From positions 1-41,243 of IMG/VR virus record IMGVR_UViG_3300037840_000153: a stretch of DNA of 41,243 nt, one strand, 5' to 3'. Every line of letters begins with the position of its first letter. The first letter of the stretch is position 1. The stretch comes from a virus. Below, piece after piece: positions 1 through 7,178 of this stretch. Made by a program: the position numbers and the translations under genes. Under the pieces are notes generated by a model, which made no database searches, was not told where the DNA came from, and saw nothing but the letters and a program-made list of their open reading frames with translations.

Positions 1-707
1 TGGATATTCGGGCTGTGATAAGTCCCCGCAGGCGCCGAAGGACCGAAATTGTAAGTCAGCGGCAACAGCGGCGCACCAAACAGATTCGATTGCGCAATCG
101 GCGCACACGAAGCGGCTGCAGGCACCACCGGCAGAACCGTCATGGTCGTGCCATTGGTCGAAAGCGTCTGAACCTGCGTGAAGAAGCTCGACTGATTCGA
201 AGCTCCCGCACCGCCAATGACGATCCACTGACCCACGGTAAATTTCGTCGTATCTGGAACGTTCACCGTGGAAGAATTCGCAACCGTGGTGCCTGTCGTG
301 AACCCGAAATCAATCGCGATCACTTTGACAATGGTCGAAGTCCCCTGCGGCAGAATCGGGACTCCAACCGCGATGAAAGGATTTCCCGCGTTCGGATTCG
401 TCAACTGCGTTGTCTGCAGCGCCATCGCCACGGCATTCGTCGCCACCGCAGAAGCCGCAATGGCGTTCGTCGTTGACACCTGCGGCTTGTTATCGACCGT
501 GATGCAACTGATATTGTCAAGAAATGCCGGCGCACGGCCGGGCAACAATCCTTCCGCCGGATACGGGGCACCGCGCGGATCAAGAAACGTGAAGCCTTGA
601 TAGGCACCGCTCGGGCCGTCGAAGGGCTGAATCGTCGCCGCCGTGCCCGCTTCGACGAGCAACGAGCCTGCGAATACTCCGGGGCCTTTCCAAGTCGTGT
701 CAGCCAT
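1..707 (-). CDS. Virion structural protein candidate, 3' end missing
   Basis: An open frame starts with ATG at 707 and runs without a stop through the left edge, giving at least 235 residues (MADTTWKGPGVF...). The protein is rich in Ala, Thr, Ser, Gly and Val, has little charge and no transmembrane segment, which is typical of beta-rich phage decoration, head-fibre or tail proteins. GGAGCG lies about 7 nt before the start codon. It is the next gene after the endonuclease in the leftward virion block (4-nt gap). I do not recognise the family; the structural role is inferred from composition and position. Confidence 0.75.
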   Translation of the reverse strand, partial: MADTTWKGPGVFAGSLLVEAGTAATIQPFDGPSGAYQGFTFLDPRGAPYPAEGLLPGRAPAFLDNISCITVDNKPQVSTTNAIAASAVATNAVAMALQTTQLTNPNAGNPFIAVGVPILPQGTSTIVKVIAIDFGFTTGTTVANSSTVNVPDTTKFTVGQWIVIGGAGASNQSSFFTQVQTLSTNGTTMTVLPVVPAAASCAPIAQSNLFGAPLLPLTYNFGPSAPAGTYHSPNI

Positions 708-711
708 TTCT

Positions 712-1887
712 TTACGCTCCGAAGCCTAGTGTTGCGACCGAAAGCCAATCACGGTGAGGGCTTACCGCCATTGCTGCGGTGACGGATAGATCAAAGGGGG
801 TGGGCGTGACGTAGCGGGTTTCACCATAGCGGGCATAGTATTTTTCAAGATAGCCGCCCGCACTATGAAGTATTGCAGGATCACGATCCCCAAATTTACC
901 CAGCCCATCGTTGCAGTTTCCACACAGCAACCCGCGAATTCTTTTATCTTCGCGATGGTGGTCGTGGTCGACGGACAATTCGCGTTCATCGCTATTGCGC
1001 GGCTTCGTTTCCGGCTGGCCGCAGATGGCGCAAACGCCGCCCTGTTCATCAAGCAATCGCTGATAATCGGCAGCATTGATACCAAAATTCTTTTGCAGTT
1101 CTTTATTGCGTTCGTGGTGCCGGTTTGCGCGACGATAAATCAAATTCTCAGGTGCCCGGCGATTTAATCCTTCCGGGTATGCCCAACGATAGTTTTGCGG
1201 CCCTATCGGCAGCGTCGCATCAAGAGGCACCATCGCATATCGCATTACGGGCACATCAATTACGTCGCGGCAAAATCCTTCAAACGAAGCCCACGCATGG
1301 CTCGAATGGTTTCGATTAAGAAAGCGCCATGCCGTGCGTTGGCCTTTCCACACACGAAGTTCCTCCAAAACCCTTTCGTATTCTGACTGTGTCGAGGTTC
1401 CGGTGAACCGACGTACAGCTTCCTCGCGCGCTTCGTTTGCAGCTTCGGGACTCTCGTAGTTCGCGCCAAGGCTGAACTGCTGATAATTCCATGTCAGTGA
1501 CGCTTGCCATTTGCCACCAACCGTCTTGCTCACACCGAGAAAGCCGCTCGTATTGTTTGATTGTTTAGTGCGCTGGTGAGCCAATTCAACGCGCTGAACT
1601 TCTTTCAGATTGTTGATCGCGCTGTTGTCGTAATCACCATCGAGCGGCCGCACGTCCGTATTCGGCCATCGCCTGTTGACGTAGAAGAACGCCAGCCGAT
1701 GTGCCATGAATTTTTCGTTGTCGATGGAAATATAACGACCGCCGCTCGGAATGTGATGCACGCCAGCGCGCGACCCTATTTTGACGCGGTTAGACCGCGC
1801 AACCTTCCAAACAAAAATGCCCGTCGCCGGATCGTAGTCCAGAACTTCCAAGAGGCGGTCGTGAGTGAGTTTGTATTCGCGTGCCAT
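712..1887 (-). CDS. Two-domain homing-type endonuclease (HNH/AP2-like plus endonuclease VII-like)
   Basis: 391 residues. Residues 60-155 resemble free-standing HNH homing endonucleases: AHRLAFFYV near 62-70, a GDYDNSAINNL stretch near 84-94 and an AP2-type DNA-binding segment (SGFLGVSKTVGGKWQASL, 114-131). The usual catalytic histidine before DGD is missing (RPLDGD at 80-85), so this half may only bind DNA. Residues 265-350 match the recombination endonuclease VII family: CAIC at 286-289, DHDH at 307-310, RGLLCGNC at 318-325 and a closing GYLE. In that family the four cysteines bind zinc and the DHDH region cuts branched or specific DNA. It sits between the major capsid gene and another virion gene, a usual place for a mobile endonuclease gene. 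AGGAG lies about 10 nt before the ATG. Confidence 0.85.
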   Translation of the reverse strand: MAREYKLTHDRLLEVLDYDPATGIFVWKVARSNRVKIGSRAGVHHIPSGGRYISIDNEKFMAHRLAFFYVNRRWPNTDVRPLDGDYDNSAINNLKEVQRVELAHQRTKQSNNTSGFLGVSKTVGGKWQASLTWNYQQFSLGANYESPEAANEAREEAVRRFTGTSTQSEYERVLEELRVWKGQRTAWRFLNRNHSSHAWASFEGFCRDVIDVPVMRYAMVPLDATLPIGPQNYRWAYPEGLNRRAPENLIYRRANRHHERNKELQKNFGINAADYQRLLDEQGGVCAICGQPETKPRNSDERELSVDHDHHREDKRIRGLLCGNCNDGLGKFGDRDPAILHSAGGYLEKYYARYGETRYVTPTPFDLSVTAAMAVSPHRDWLSVATLGFGA

Positions 1888-1902
1888 TTGTCCGTTCTCC
1901 TA

Positions 1903-1943
1903 TGCCTGAAATCACTACTATAAACACAATACACTTTCAGGCA
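1903..1943 (-). promoter_or_regulatory. Long inverted repeat upstream of the endonuclease gene
   Basis: A perfect 9-bp inverted repeat, TGCCTGAAA at 1903-1911 and TTTCAGGCA at 1935-1943, encloses a 23-nt AT-rich spacer. It ends 16 nt before the start codon at 1887, with the AGGAG ribosome site just outside the stem. On the leftward transcript it would be a stem-loop in the endonuclease leader. Homing endonuclease genes in other phages often have leader hairpins that limit translation; that role here is inference. Confidence 0.5.
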
Positions 1944-1962
1944 CAGTCGTCAACTCCAATTC

Positions 1963-1981
1963 AGTCACCGAGAAGGTGACT
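1963..1981. other. Stem-loop in the capsid-endonuclease intergenic region
   Basis: AGTCACC and GGTGACT form a perfect 7-bp stem around GAGAA. A TTACTTTTT tract follows on the + strand, so it would act as a terminator only for rightward transcripts; the leftward transcript of the neighbouring genes has no U tract after the stem. It may block antisense transcription or protect the 3' end of the capsid mRNA. Confidence 0.35.
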
Positions 1982-1998
1982 TACTTTTTCCTTATATA

Positions 1999-2913
1999 TC
2001 AAGAGGTTGGGTACTCCCCCCAGGCCGCGCGCGGATCGTTGTAACCAAAACTGTACCGCTCGTAAGATTTCACTAAAAGATTATCCGTGATCGAGTCCAC
2101 CCACATATCAGACTCATATGGTATTCTGAGCATGTGGATCAAACCTTCAATGTTGGTCGTCAAGAACCAAGCGAAGTTGCTGGTCAAGAAGTCCAACACG
2201 ATGAAACCCTCTGGCAGACCGCCCGACAAGGTCAGGATGGCATTCACATCGTTGTCGGCGGTGCCAGGGCGCAATTCCGTCTTGGTGAGGCGGATCGCGA
2301 TGGGTTCGAGATTCGGCGGAACGACAAGTCTTCGGGCACGAGACAGAATACGCAGACCGCGTTCGTTGACGAACTGTGTGCGGACGTTGGTCATGTCAGC
2401 AAGCAGCGTCGATTCGTTCAAGCTCTTTGGCGTCGCGGACGTGTTGGCCCACAGGCCGCCGTCGTAAGGGTGAGATACGGAGAAAAGAGCAACCCCATCG
2501 CCGATGATCGACGATTGATAGGCGGTGCCGAGATTGAGGATGTTGGCGCCTTGGATTTCCTTGAACTGCGCAAATGCTTCCTGCAGTTTCAGGTTGGTCG
2601 GGTTGAATTGCGCCTTGTAGAGATTGTCGTCGATGGCTTTGCGGGTGATCGCGTAGCCGAGTGCAACTTCCAAATGGACGAACGCCCAAGTGAATCGCTC
2701 GCCGGCGTTGTTGTCGAACTGCGTAGCAGCGCCTTCGTCTTTCAGATACGGAAGGGCCACGAACGCCATTTGCGTGGAGCGTTCGACCGCCATGTTCGAC
2801 TTGTGGGTGGTGAAGACCTTGTCCCACTGTCGGGGGATCATGTCATAGGAACCCCTGACATCGAATAGACCAGGCAGGAGTTCGGAGCGGATATTAGCAA
2901 GTGCGACGGGCAT
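1999..2913 (-). CDS. Major capsid protein, Mu gpT-like
   Basis: 304 residues. The N-terminus (ANIRSELLPGLFDVRGSYDMIPRQWDKVFTTHKSNMAVERSTQMAF) and the later stretch DLFSVSHPYDGG-like region (residues ~147-157, VALFSVSHPYDGG) resemble the Mu gpT-like major head subunit family, which carries the HK97-type fold. Length is normal for the family. It is expected to form the shell of the phage head. GGAG lies about 6 nt before the ATG. Two other virion proteins are encoded just upstream (2925-3443 and 3465-4082), which fits a head-assembly block. The assignment rests on sequence resemblance and context. Confidence 0.82.
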   Translation of the reverse strand: MPVALANIRSELLPGLFDVRGSYDMIPRQWDKVFTTHKSNMAVERSTQMAFVALPYLKDEGAATQFDNNAGERFTWAFVHLEVALGYAITRKAIDDNLYKAQFNPTNLKLQEAFAQFKEIQGANILNLGTAYQSSIIGDGVALFSVSHPYDGGLWANTSATPKSLNESTLLADMTNVRTQFVNERGLRILSRARRLVVPPNLEPIAIRLTKTELRPGTADNDVNAILTLSGGLPEGFIVLDFLTSNFAWFLTTNIEGLIHMLRIPYESDMWVDSITDNLLVKSYERYSFGYNDPRAAWGEYPTS

Positions 2914-2924
2914 TTATCTGCTCC

Positions 2925-3443
2925 TTATGAGATCACGACCCAGAGGGTCTTTGACATTTTGCGGAACGACTTTGGCTTGTCGGAACCGACGCCGACTGCA
3001 CATGCGGTTTGATTTTTGCCATCGTTGATCGGCCGCGTTCCGATTTGCTCGTTTTTGTTGGGGAACACCGCAACGTCGGGGCCGGTCGAAGCCGGGTCGC
3101 GATGGACTTCGACGACGGAAAGATCGGCGGCGTTTCTCGGCAGCTTGACGGCGTTGAACCGATTAACGCTTGGCGAACCCGTCGTCTTGACCATGACAAT
3201 CGTCAGGGCGCCGGTTGAAACGATCTGATCCTTGCCCGGACCGCCGCCAGTGGGGGCCGATGGTGCAGGCGACTTAGGGTCTGGAGTTGTGTCCGGGGTC
3301 GGCGTTTCGATGGGGTCCAAAACCACATAGGCGGCCTTGGGTTTTTCCGGTTCCTTCGGCGCCATTGGCTCAACTGTCAGCGGCGGCGTAACCGGAGGCG
3401 TTAACGGCGGCGGTGCGGAGGGATCGACGATTGGATCGGCCAT
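2925..3443 (-). CDS. Proline-rich virion protein candidate
   Basis: 172 residues in two parts. Residues 1-70 are extremely rich in Pro, Thr and Ala (runs such as APPPLTPPVTPPL), probably unfolded. Residues 75-172 look like a compact beta-rich domain with many Val, Asn and Lys residues. It lies 11 nt upstream of the major capsid gene in the transcription direction and has AGAGG before its ATG. A decoration, head-fibre or head-completion role would fit, but I do not recognise the family. Confidence 0.7.
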   Translation of the reverse strand: MADPIVDPSAPPPLTPPVTPPLTVEPMAPKEPEKPKAAYVVLDPIETPTPDTTPDPKSPAPSAPTGGGPGKDQIVSTGALTIVMVKTTGSPSVNRFNAVKLPRNAADLSVVEVHRDPASTGPDVAVFPNKNEQIGTRPINDGKNQTACAVGVGSDKPKSFRKMSKTLWVVIS

Positions 3444-3464
3444 AGCTATTCATCCTCTCCGTTA

Positions 3465-4082
3465 TCAGGCGCCGGACGTGGTGCCACGGAAGATTTGGTA
3501 GTTGAAGCAAACGCGGGCGACGTTATAGGCGGTGGTCGGATCGGAGCCGTTGCCGACGCCGGGATAGAGGCCCGTAATGCGGAACGGCAGGAAGCTCGCC
3601 GTGGTGCCCGATGATGTTGCGGTGGATTGGTCGATGGTCGCGACGGAGAACCCGCCGCCCACCGTTGAACATTGTCCCGTGGTGAAGTTGACCACCTGGC
3701 CGATCATCGCGGAGGTGACGGCGGTGTTGAGGGTTTGCACGAAGAATTGTGCGATGGGCGAGTCGATGACGTATGCTGTTGCCGCTGCGCCGCCGACCGA
3801 GCCGGGGAAGAACGGCGAATAGACCGGGGCACCGCCGGCTGACGGGATGTAAAGGCATCCCTGGAAAATGCCGACGATGGGCTGCGTGGTTGCGAGCGCG
3901 CCCGTGGCCTGGATCAGAAACGGATTGGCCGCCGTGGCGGCGTTGATGCAGACCGGGTCGCCGAAGCCTATCTGGGTGGCGTAGCTGGTTGCAATCGCGT
4001 AGCTGGAAAGCTGGTAGTCCGGGGCACCGCCGGGCTGATAACTCGTGTGCCGAAAACCAAAGGGAGCGTTGACATTTGCCAC
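3465..4082 (-). CDS. Conserved phage structural protein (MANVNAPFGFRH type)
   Basis: 205 residues, starting with GTG at 4082; GGAG lies 8 nt upstream. The N-terminus MANVNAPFGFRH is shared with a widespread class of phage head proteins that begin MANxxAPFGxR and are usually encoded next to the major capsid gene. The rest is rich in Gly, Ala, Ser and Thr with regularly spaced hydrophobics, suggesting a beta-structured capsid decoration or head protein. It is the first virion gene after a 360-nt gap that holds the tRNA-like element. Confidence 0.75.
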   Translation of the reverse strand: MANVNAPFGFRHTSYQPGGAPDYQLSSYAIATSYATQIGFGDPVCINAATAANPFLIQATGALATTQPIVGIFQGCLYIPSAGGAPVYSPFFPGSVGGAAATAYVIDSPIAQFFVQTLNTAVTSAMIGQVVNFTTGQCSTVGGGFSVATIDQSTATSSGTTASFLPFRITGLYPGVGNGSDPTTAYNVARVCFNYQIFRGTTSGA

Positions 4083-4177
4083 GGCAGGACTCCGAGCGGG
4101 GTTTTTGACCCGACTCGGCAGGCGCTGCCAGAGTGTGGGAGGGTGGAACCAAACCGGCGCGGCTTGGTCAGTCTGTT

Positions 4178-4210
4178 AAGCCTTCATCCCCCGGCGCGGG
4201 GGAGAGGCTT
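4178..4210. other. GC-rich hairpin in a 360-nt gene-free stretch
   Basis: AAGCCT pairs with AGGCTT outside, and CCCCC pairs with GGGGG inside around a GGCGC-type loop. No U tract follows on the leftward transcript, so it is not a clear intrinsic terminator. It lies between the tRNA-like element and the virion gene starting at 4082 and could be an RNA-processing or stability structure. The rest of 4083-4286 shows no coding sign. Confidence 0.35.
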
Positions 4211-4286
4211 TAATGTTTGGTATGTTGATTCTATTCGGAGGTTGTCGTCAAGGCTTCATTTTTACGGAAGCTGTGGACAACTTTGC

Positions 4287-4330
4287 ATCACGAGAGTTTG
4301 TTCCCAGCGGATGGACCGGACTCGGTCACC
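4287..4330 (-). repeat. Border palindrome copy 1
   Basis: Reads GGTGACCGAGTCCGG ... AACAAACTCTCGTGA on the leftward strand. It starts 6 nt after the 3' CCA of the tRNA-like element. Its loop is close to that of copy 19 (GGGAACAAACTC). Confidence 0.85.
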
Positions 4331-4336
4331 CACGGT

Positions 4337-4420
4337 TGGCAGACCCGGACGGAGTTGAACCGTCGCCTTCCAAGCCAGTGTCGCGATTAGCTTGGTGCTC
4401 TGCCGTTAAGCTACGGGTCA
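4337..4420 (-). tRNA. tRNA-like element with an oversized anticodon loop
   Basis: 84 nt on the leftward strand. Visible parts: acceptor strand GACCCG pairing with CGGGTC (first pair T-T mismatched), TA at positions 8-9, a D arm (GCTTAACGGCAGAGC), a perfect 5-bp T arm (GACGG-TTCAACT-CCGTC), discriminator G and an encoded CCA. The anticodon arm has a strong 6-bp stem (CCAAGC with GCTTGG) but a 14-nt loop instead of 7, with no clear anticodon. It could be a tRNA with a 9-nt insertion, a decayed tRNA, or a decoy. The amino acid cannot be assigned. Confidence 0.55.
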
Positions 4421-4443
4421 CAAGCAAAAACCTAGTTCATAAG

Positions 4444-4605
4444 TCACCAGAAGAACGGATGCGGCGGGGGCCAGATCAGCGACGAAAGCCACGCCAGGAC
4501 GCACGCCAAGGTTACACCGCCAACGATGACGAGCAGAAGTCTTGTGCGTCTAGCACCCTCTGCAGATCGACGGGTTGGGATCGTTCTCAGGCGGTGACGG
4601 TCCAT
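4444..4605 (-). CDS. Small single-span membrane protein
   Basis: 53 residues (MDRHRLRTIPTRRSAEG...PHPFFW). A strongly basic N-terminal tail of about 22 residues is followed by one hydrophobic segment (LLLVIVGGVTLACVLAWLSSLIW) and a short Pro/Phe-rich end. The topology suggests an inner-membrane protein with its N-terminus in the cytoplasm. Its start overlaps the end of the four-span membrane gene by 19 nt, so the two are probably translated together. A lysis-accessory role is possible but nothing proves it. Confidence 0.6.
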   Translation of the reverse strand: MDRHRLRTIPTRRSAEGARRTRLLLVIVGGVTLACVLAWLSSLIWPPPHPFFW

Positions 4606-5120
4606 TTTGGTGATTCTTCTGGAAATCCTCGCATAAGTCCAATTGGTGCCCGATCATGCCTTGGCATCGATTCGAGTTGACTAAGCCGAAAGGGGGCGCC
4701 TCCCATCGTGGCTCCGAACAATACATTGGCGGCGATCAGGAGAATCACCACCAGCATCAGGCCGGCGAGGACAAACTTGATGATTTCAAGAACACCAGCA
4801 AGAGGCGGAAACAGGTTTGCGGCGATCCAGCCCAAGGCGGCGTCGATGACAAACCAGACGATGAGAACGAGAATCACGCCAATTGCGAAATACAAAAATC
4901 CCAATGGCGTGAGATTCATCCCGCTTCCGCCGCCGGCAAATACGGCCTTGATCGCGAACAAGAACAGCACCACGAGGACGCCGCCGACCGCGATCTTGGC
5001 GATTTTCTTGAACCGTTCGTCCGTGGCGATGAAGTCCATTGCGGCGAAGATCATCGCGCCGATCACGCATAACTCAACTAGGATAATGAAGAAACTGAAC
5101 ACTCCCGATAGATTTATCAT
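4587..5120 (-). CDS. Multi-span membrane protein
   Basis: 177 residues with about four hydrophobic segments (roughly 6-28, 41-62, 71-98 and 106-133), a Gly-rich loop (AGGGSG) after the second, and a polar cytoplasm-like tail of about 40 residues. A good ribosome site (AGGAGG) lies 6 nt before the ATG. It is followed by an overlapping single-span membrane gene. Phage membrane proteins of this type can be holins or superinfection-exclusion proteins; I do not recognise the family. Confidence 0.7.
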   Translation of the reverse strand: MINLSGVFSFFIILVELCVIGAMIFAAMDFIATDERFKKIAKIAVGGVLVVLFLFAIKAVFAGGGSGMNLTPLGFLYFAIGVILVLIVWFVIDAALGWIAANLFPPLAGVLEIIKFVLAGLMLVVILLIAANVLFGATMGGAPFRLSQLESMPRHDRAPIGLMRGFPEESPKWTVTA

Positions 5121-5258
5121 TTTAGCCTCCTATGGGCGAGGGGGTAATTCGCCAAGGCCAGTTTTGTTCCATATACCACAAACTGACGTGAGTTGCCCGA
5201 AGAAATCGAGGGCGGCGCCAGGACGCGCCATTGCGGTATCTGGTGCGGCGGTCGTGGG

Positions 5259-5549
5259 TCATTTTTCGTAGCAGGAAGGCAGCGAATCATCTCGAATGTG
5301 CCGGCCACTATTCAAATATTCCCGCAATGCGTTAGCGTTTCTTACACTCGCCTCGATGGCCGCCAAGATTTCCGTTTTCTTCGCATTGGTTGCCCAAGAG
5401 ACCGCATGTTCGCTGTCATGCAGGATGTAGCCGCCAACACAATATTCATTTAGCGGCGCACCGCACTGGCCGCAAAAGTCGTTTGGCTTGTTCCATAGAT
5501 CGTTGACCGAATCCGGTCTTTCGGTTCGCGTTGTGCCCTCGTGATCCAT
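5259..5549 (-). CDS. Small Cys-containing protein with border-palindrome-encoded N-terminus
   Basis: 96 residues from the ATG at 5549, preceded by GAGGAAG. A GTG at 5561, overlapping the stop of the acyltransferase gene, is an alternative. Residues 2-15 (DHEGTTRTERPDSV) are encoded by border palindrome copy 2. The body has a CGQC motif and a further Cys (FCGQCGAPLNEYC), suggesting a small zinc-binding module, followed by a helical stretch. Function unknown. Confidence 0.6.
   Translation of the reverse strand: MDHEGTTRTERPDSVNDLWNKPNDFCGQCGAPLNEYCVGGYILHDSEHAVSWATNAKKTEILAAIEASVRNANALREYLNSGRHIRDDSLPSCYEK
5502..5547 (+). repeat. Border palindrome copy 2
   Basis: Left arm GTTGACCGAATCCGG, right arm CCTCGTGAT. 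It overlaps the first codons of the leftward gene starting at 5549 and encodes DHEG...PDSV there. Confidence 0.85.
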
Positions 5550-5557
5550 AATCTTCC

Positions 5558-6226
5558 TCACGCCGAAGTAGGGCTATCGACCAATGTAAGCCGACGCAAT
5601 TCCCTGGCAGGCGTACCGACGACCGTTATTCCGGGCGGCACGTCCTTCACCACGACCGCGCCCGCGCCGACCATAGCGCCTTCACCAATCGTCGTTTTCA
5701 TAATTGTCGAATGCCCCCCGATTGTCGCGTAATCGTTCACGGTCACTTCGCCCATGAGCGACGCCCCCGCCATGATGGTCACGCCGTTTCCGACGACACT
5801 TTGATGCTCGACCGAGCTTGTCGCGTGCATCATGCACCAATCGCCGATGGTCACTTCGTCGCCGATGTTGACGTTGGTCAGGATTTGCGCGCCTTTGCCG
5901 ATTTTTGTTTCTTCGCCGATGTGGGCGGTTTGGTGGATGATCGAGACAGGCTCCAAGCCTAAGTAAACCAGTTGTTCGGAAAATTCGGCGCGGCGCTTAC
6001 CGTTTGACCCTATAGCCACGATGAAATGGGAGCAGAAACGGCGCGCTTCGGAGAATGCCTTGTCCATATCGTGATACAGTAAACAGTTTGGCCACGGCCT
6101 CGTGGTCGTCTGGTCGAAATCCCACACCACGGGAAACTCGTGTAGCACGCCGACGTGCGGTTCGGCCATGAGGACGCGGCGCAGAATGCGGGCGTGGCAG
6201 CGGGCGCCGATGGTAAAGATTTTCAT
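5558..6226 (-). CDS. Sugar O-/N-acyltransferase, NeuD/PglD family
   Basis: 222 residues from the ATG at 6226 (AGGACGAC just upstream). The N-terminal third is a small Rossmann-like domain (KIFTIGARCH...). The C-terminal part is a left-handed beta-helix with hexapeptide repeats (IGEETKIGKGAQI, IGDEVTIGDW, VVGNGVTIMAGA, IGEGAMVGAGAVVVKDVPPG) and the closing VGTPARE typical of the family. Such enzymes acetylate sugars or UDP-amino sugars in surface-polysaccharide or glycan pathways. In the same strand upstream lie a DegT-type aminotransferase and a WbuC-type cupin, so it probably modifies the amino group or a hydroxyl of the same sugar. Confidence 0.85.
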   Translation of the reverse strand: MKIFTIGARCHARILRRVLMAEPHVGVLHEFPVVWDFDQTTTRPWPNCLLYHDMDKAFSEARRFCSHFIVAIGSNGKRRAEFSEQLVYLGLEPVSIIHQTAHIGEETKIGKGAQILTNVNIGDEVTIGDWCMMHATSSVEHQSVVGNGVTIMAGASLMGEVTVNDYATIGGHSTIMKTTIGEGAMVGAGAVVVKDVPPGITVVGTPARELRRLTLVDSPTSA

Positions 6227-6236
6227 TGTCGTCCTA

Positions 6237-6431
6237 TCATCGCCTGTTTGATCGAGTGTAAGCAAACACGAGAAACCCGAAGGGGCCGACGATTGCGCCG
6301 TCGATCACAATTATAAGAAGCGTCACAAAGCCCGTACCAAGATCAGCATCGTCAAAGCATTCCCACATAGCCAACGTAGTAGTGACCCAGCCTGTTATGA
6401 TCCAAAGCCAAATGAATGCTTCGTCGCTCAT
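6237..6431 (-). CDS. Two-span small membrane protein
   Basis: 64 residues with hydrophobic segments at about 5-22 and 34-56, separated by an acidic loop (ECFDDADLG), ending in a basic YTRSNRR tail. It is encoded 10 nt upstream of the acyltransferase start and downstream of the small regulator gene. Only a weak ribosome site (GGGAC) is visible. Function unknown; it could be a partner of the glycan enzymes or an unrelated phage membrane protein. Confidence 0.55.
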   Translation of the reverse strand: MSDEAFIWLWIITGWVTTTLAMWECFDDADLGTGFVTLLIIVIDGAIVGPFGFLVFAYTRSNRR

Positions 6432-6483
6432 GGCGCGATTAGTCCCGTGTTACGCACACTTCAGCCCTTCCATCCACGCCGCA

Positions 6484-6696
6484 TCACGAAACATATTCCC
6501 AAGGATTAAGTCCCCAATATCTGCAAATATAAATGAAGTGCGCCGCTTCGACGGGACGCCCTCTCTCGGCTCTCGCGAACGTCGAGTGATTGATTTTCGA
6601 TTTTCGCGCCGCCTCACGCAATCCCAAGCCGTCCAAGCTGCGAGTCGCCTTCAATTCACGGCCGAACTTTCGCCAATGCAACCGAGGTCTTTTCAT
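6484..6696 (-). CDS. Small Cro/CI-type helix-turn-helix protein
   Basis: About 70 residues from the ATG at 6696, which overlaps the cupin stop codon as ATGA and so implies coupled translation. The sequence LGLREAARKSKINHSTFARAERGR is a recognisable XRE-type helix-turn-helix, and the end (ICRYWGLNPWEYV) resembles the last helix of that fold. It is unusual to find such a regulator inside a sugar-enzyme operon; it may control this cassette. An ATG at 6717 would extend it by 7 residues. Confidence 0.7.
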   Translation of the reverse strand: MKRPRLHWRKFGRELKATRSLDGLGLREAARKSKINHSTFARAERGRPVEAAHFIYICRYWGLNPWEYVS

Positions 6697-7178
6697 GCCT
6701 TCAATCCCTCTATCCACGCCGCGAGTTCACTTTCCTGCGGCGCCCACGGCGAAATTTCCATATTCTTTCCAGCGATAAACGGGCCGTTTGTGGTTTCGTG
6801 GACTACTACCACGTTATCAAGCGGAATAACCGTATGCCAGATCGGCGCAGCCATGCGGAAGACCGTAGGGAGGGCGTGCCAGCCAGGATCACCAAGCATG
6901 ATGCGACGGCTTTCGTTGCCGGCGTCGTCGAACATGACCACCAATACGCGCCCTTTGAGGACGTGCATCGATTCGCTTTTGCCGACGTGACGATGCGGCA
7001 TATTCAGCGAATCACCCCAGAAGGCGATAATCATTTCGTGCAACAGGTCATCGTCGGAGTTGTGCAAGTTCAATCGGGCGCGGCGTTTTGGTTCGCCGGC
7101 AGCAGCTTCGACGAGCATGGAGATTGTGGCGCCGTCCACCTCAATGATAGGTCCGATGTTGCGGAATACGGCGGTCAT
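6693..7178 (-). CDS. WbuC-type cupin protein
   Basis: 161 residues. The segment PHRHVGKSESMHVLKGRVLVVMFDDAG (about 61-87) is the metal-binding cupin core seen in the WbuC family, with His residues in place, followed by WHALPTVFRMAAPIWHTV. WbuC-type proteins occur in O-antigen and capsule clusters; their exact reaction is uncertain. ATG overlaps the stop of the DegT gene (ATGA) and its own stop overlaps the next start, so it is the middle of a tightly coupled set. Confidence 0.8.
   Translation of the reverse strand: MTAVFRNIGPIIEVDGATISMLVEAAAGEPKRRARLNLHNSDDDLLHEMIIAFWGDSLNMPHRHVGKSESMHVLKGRVLVVMFDDAGNESRRIMLGDPGWHALPTVFRMAAPIWHTVIPLDNVVVVHETTNGPFIAGKNMEISPWAPQESELAAWIEGLKA

Noticed and set aside
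4213-4680. Rightward 155-codon frame
   Set aside because: It crosses the tRNA-like element, a border element and two leftward membrane genes with good starts; composition is that of an antisense frame.
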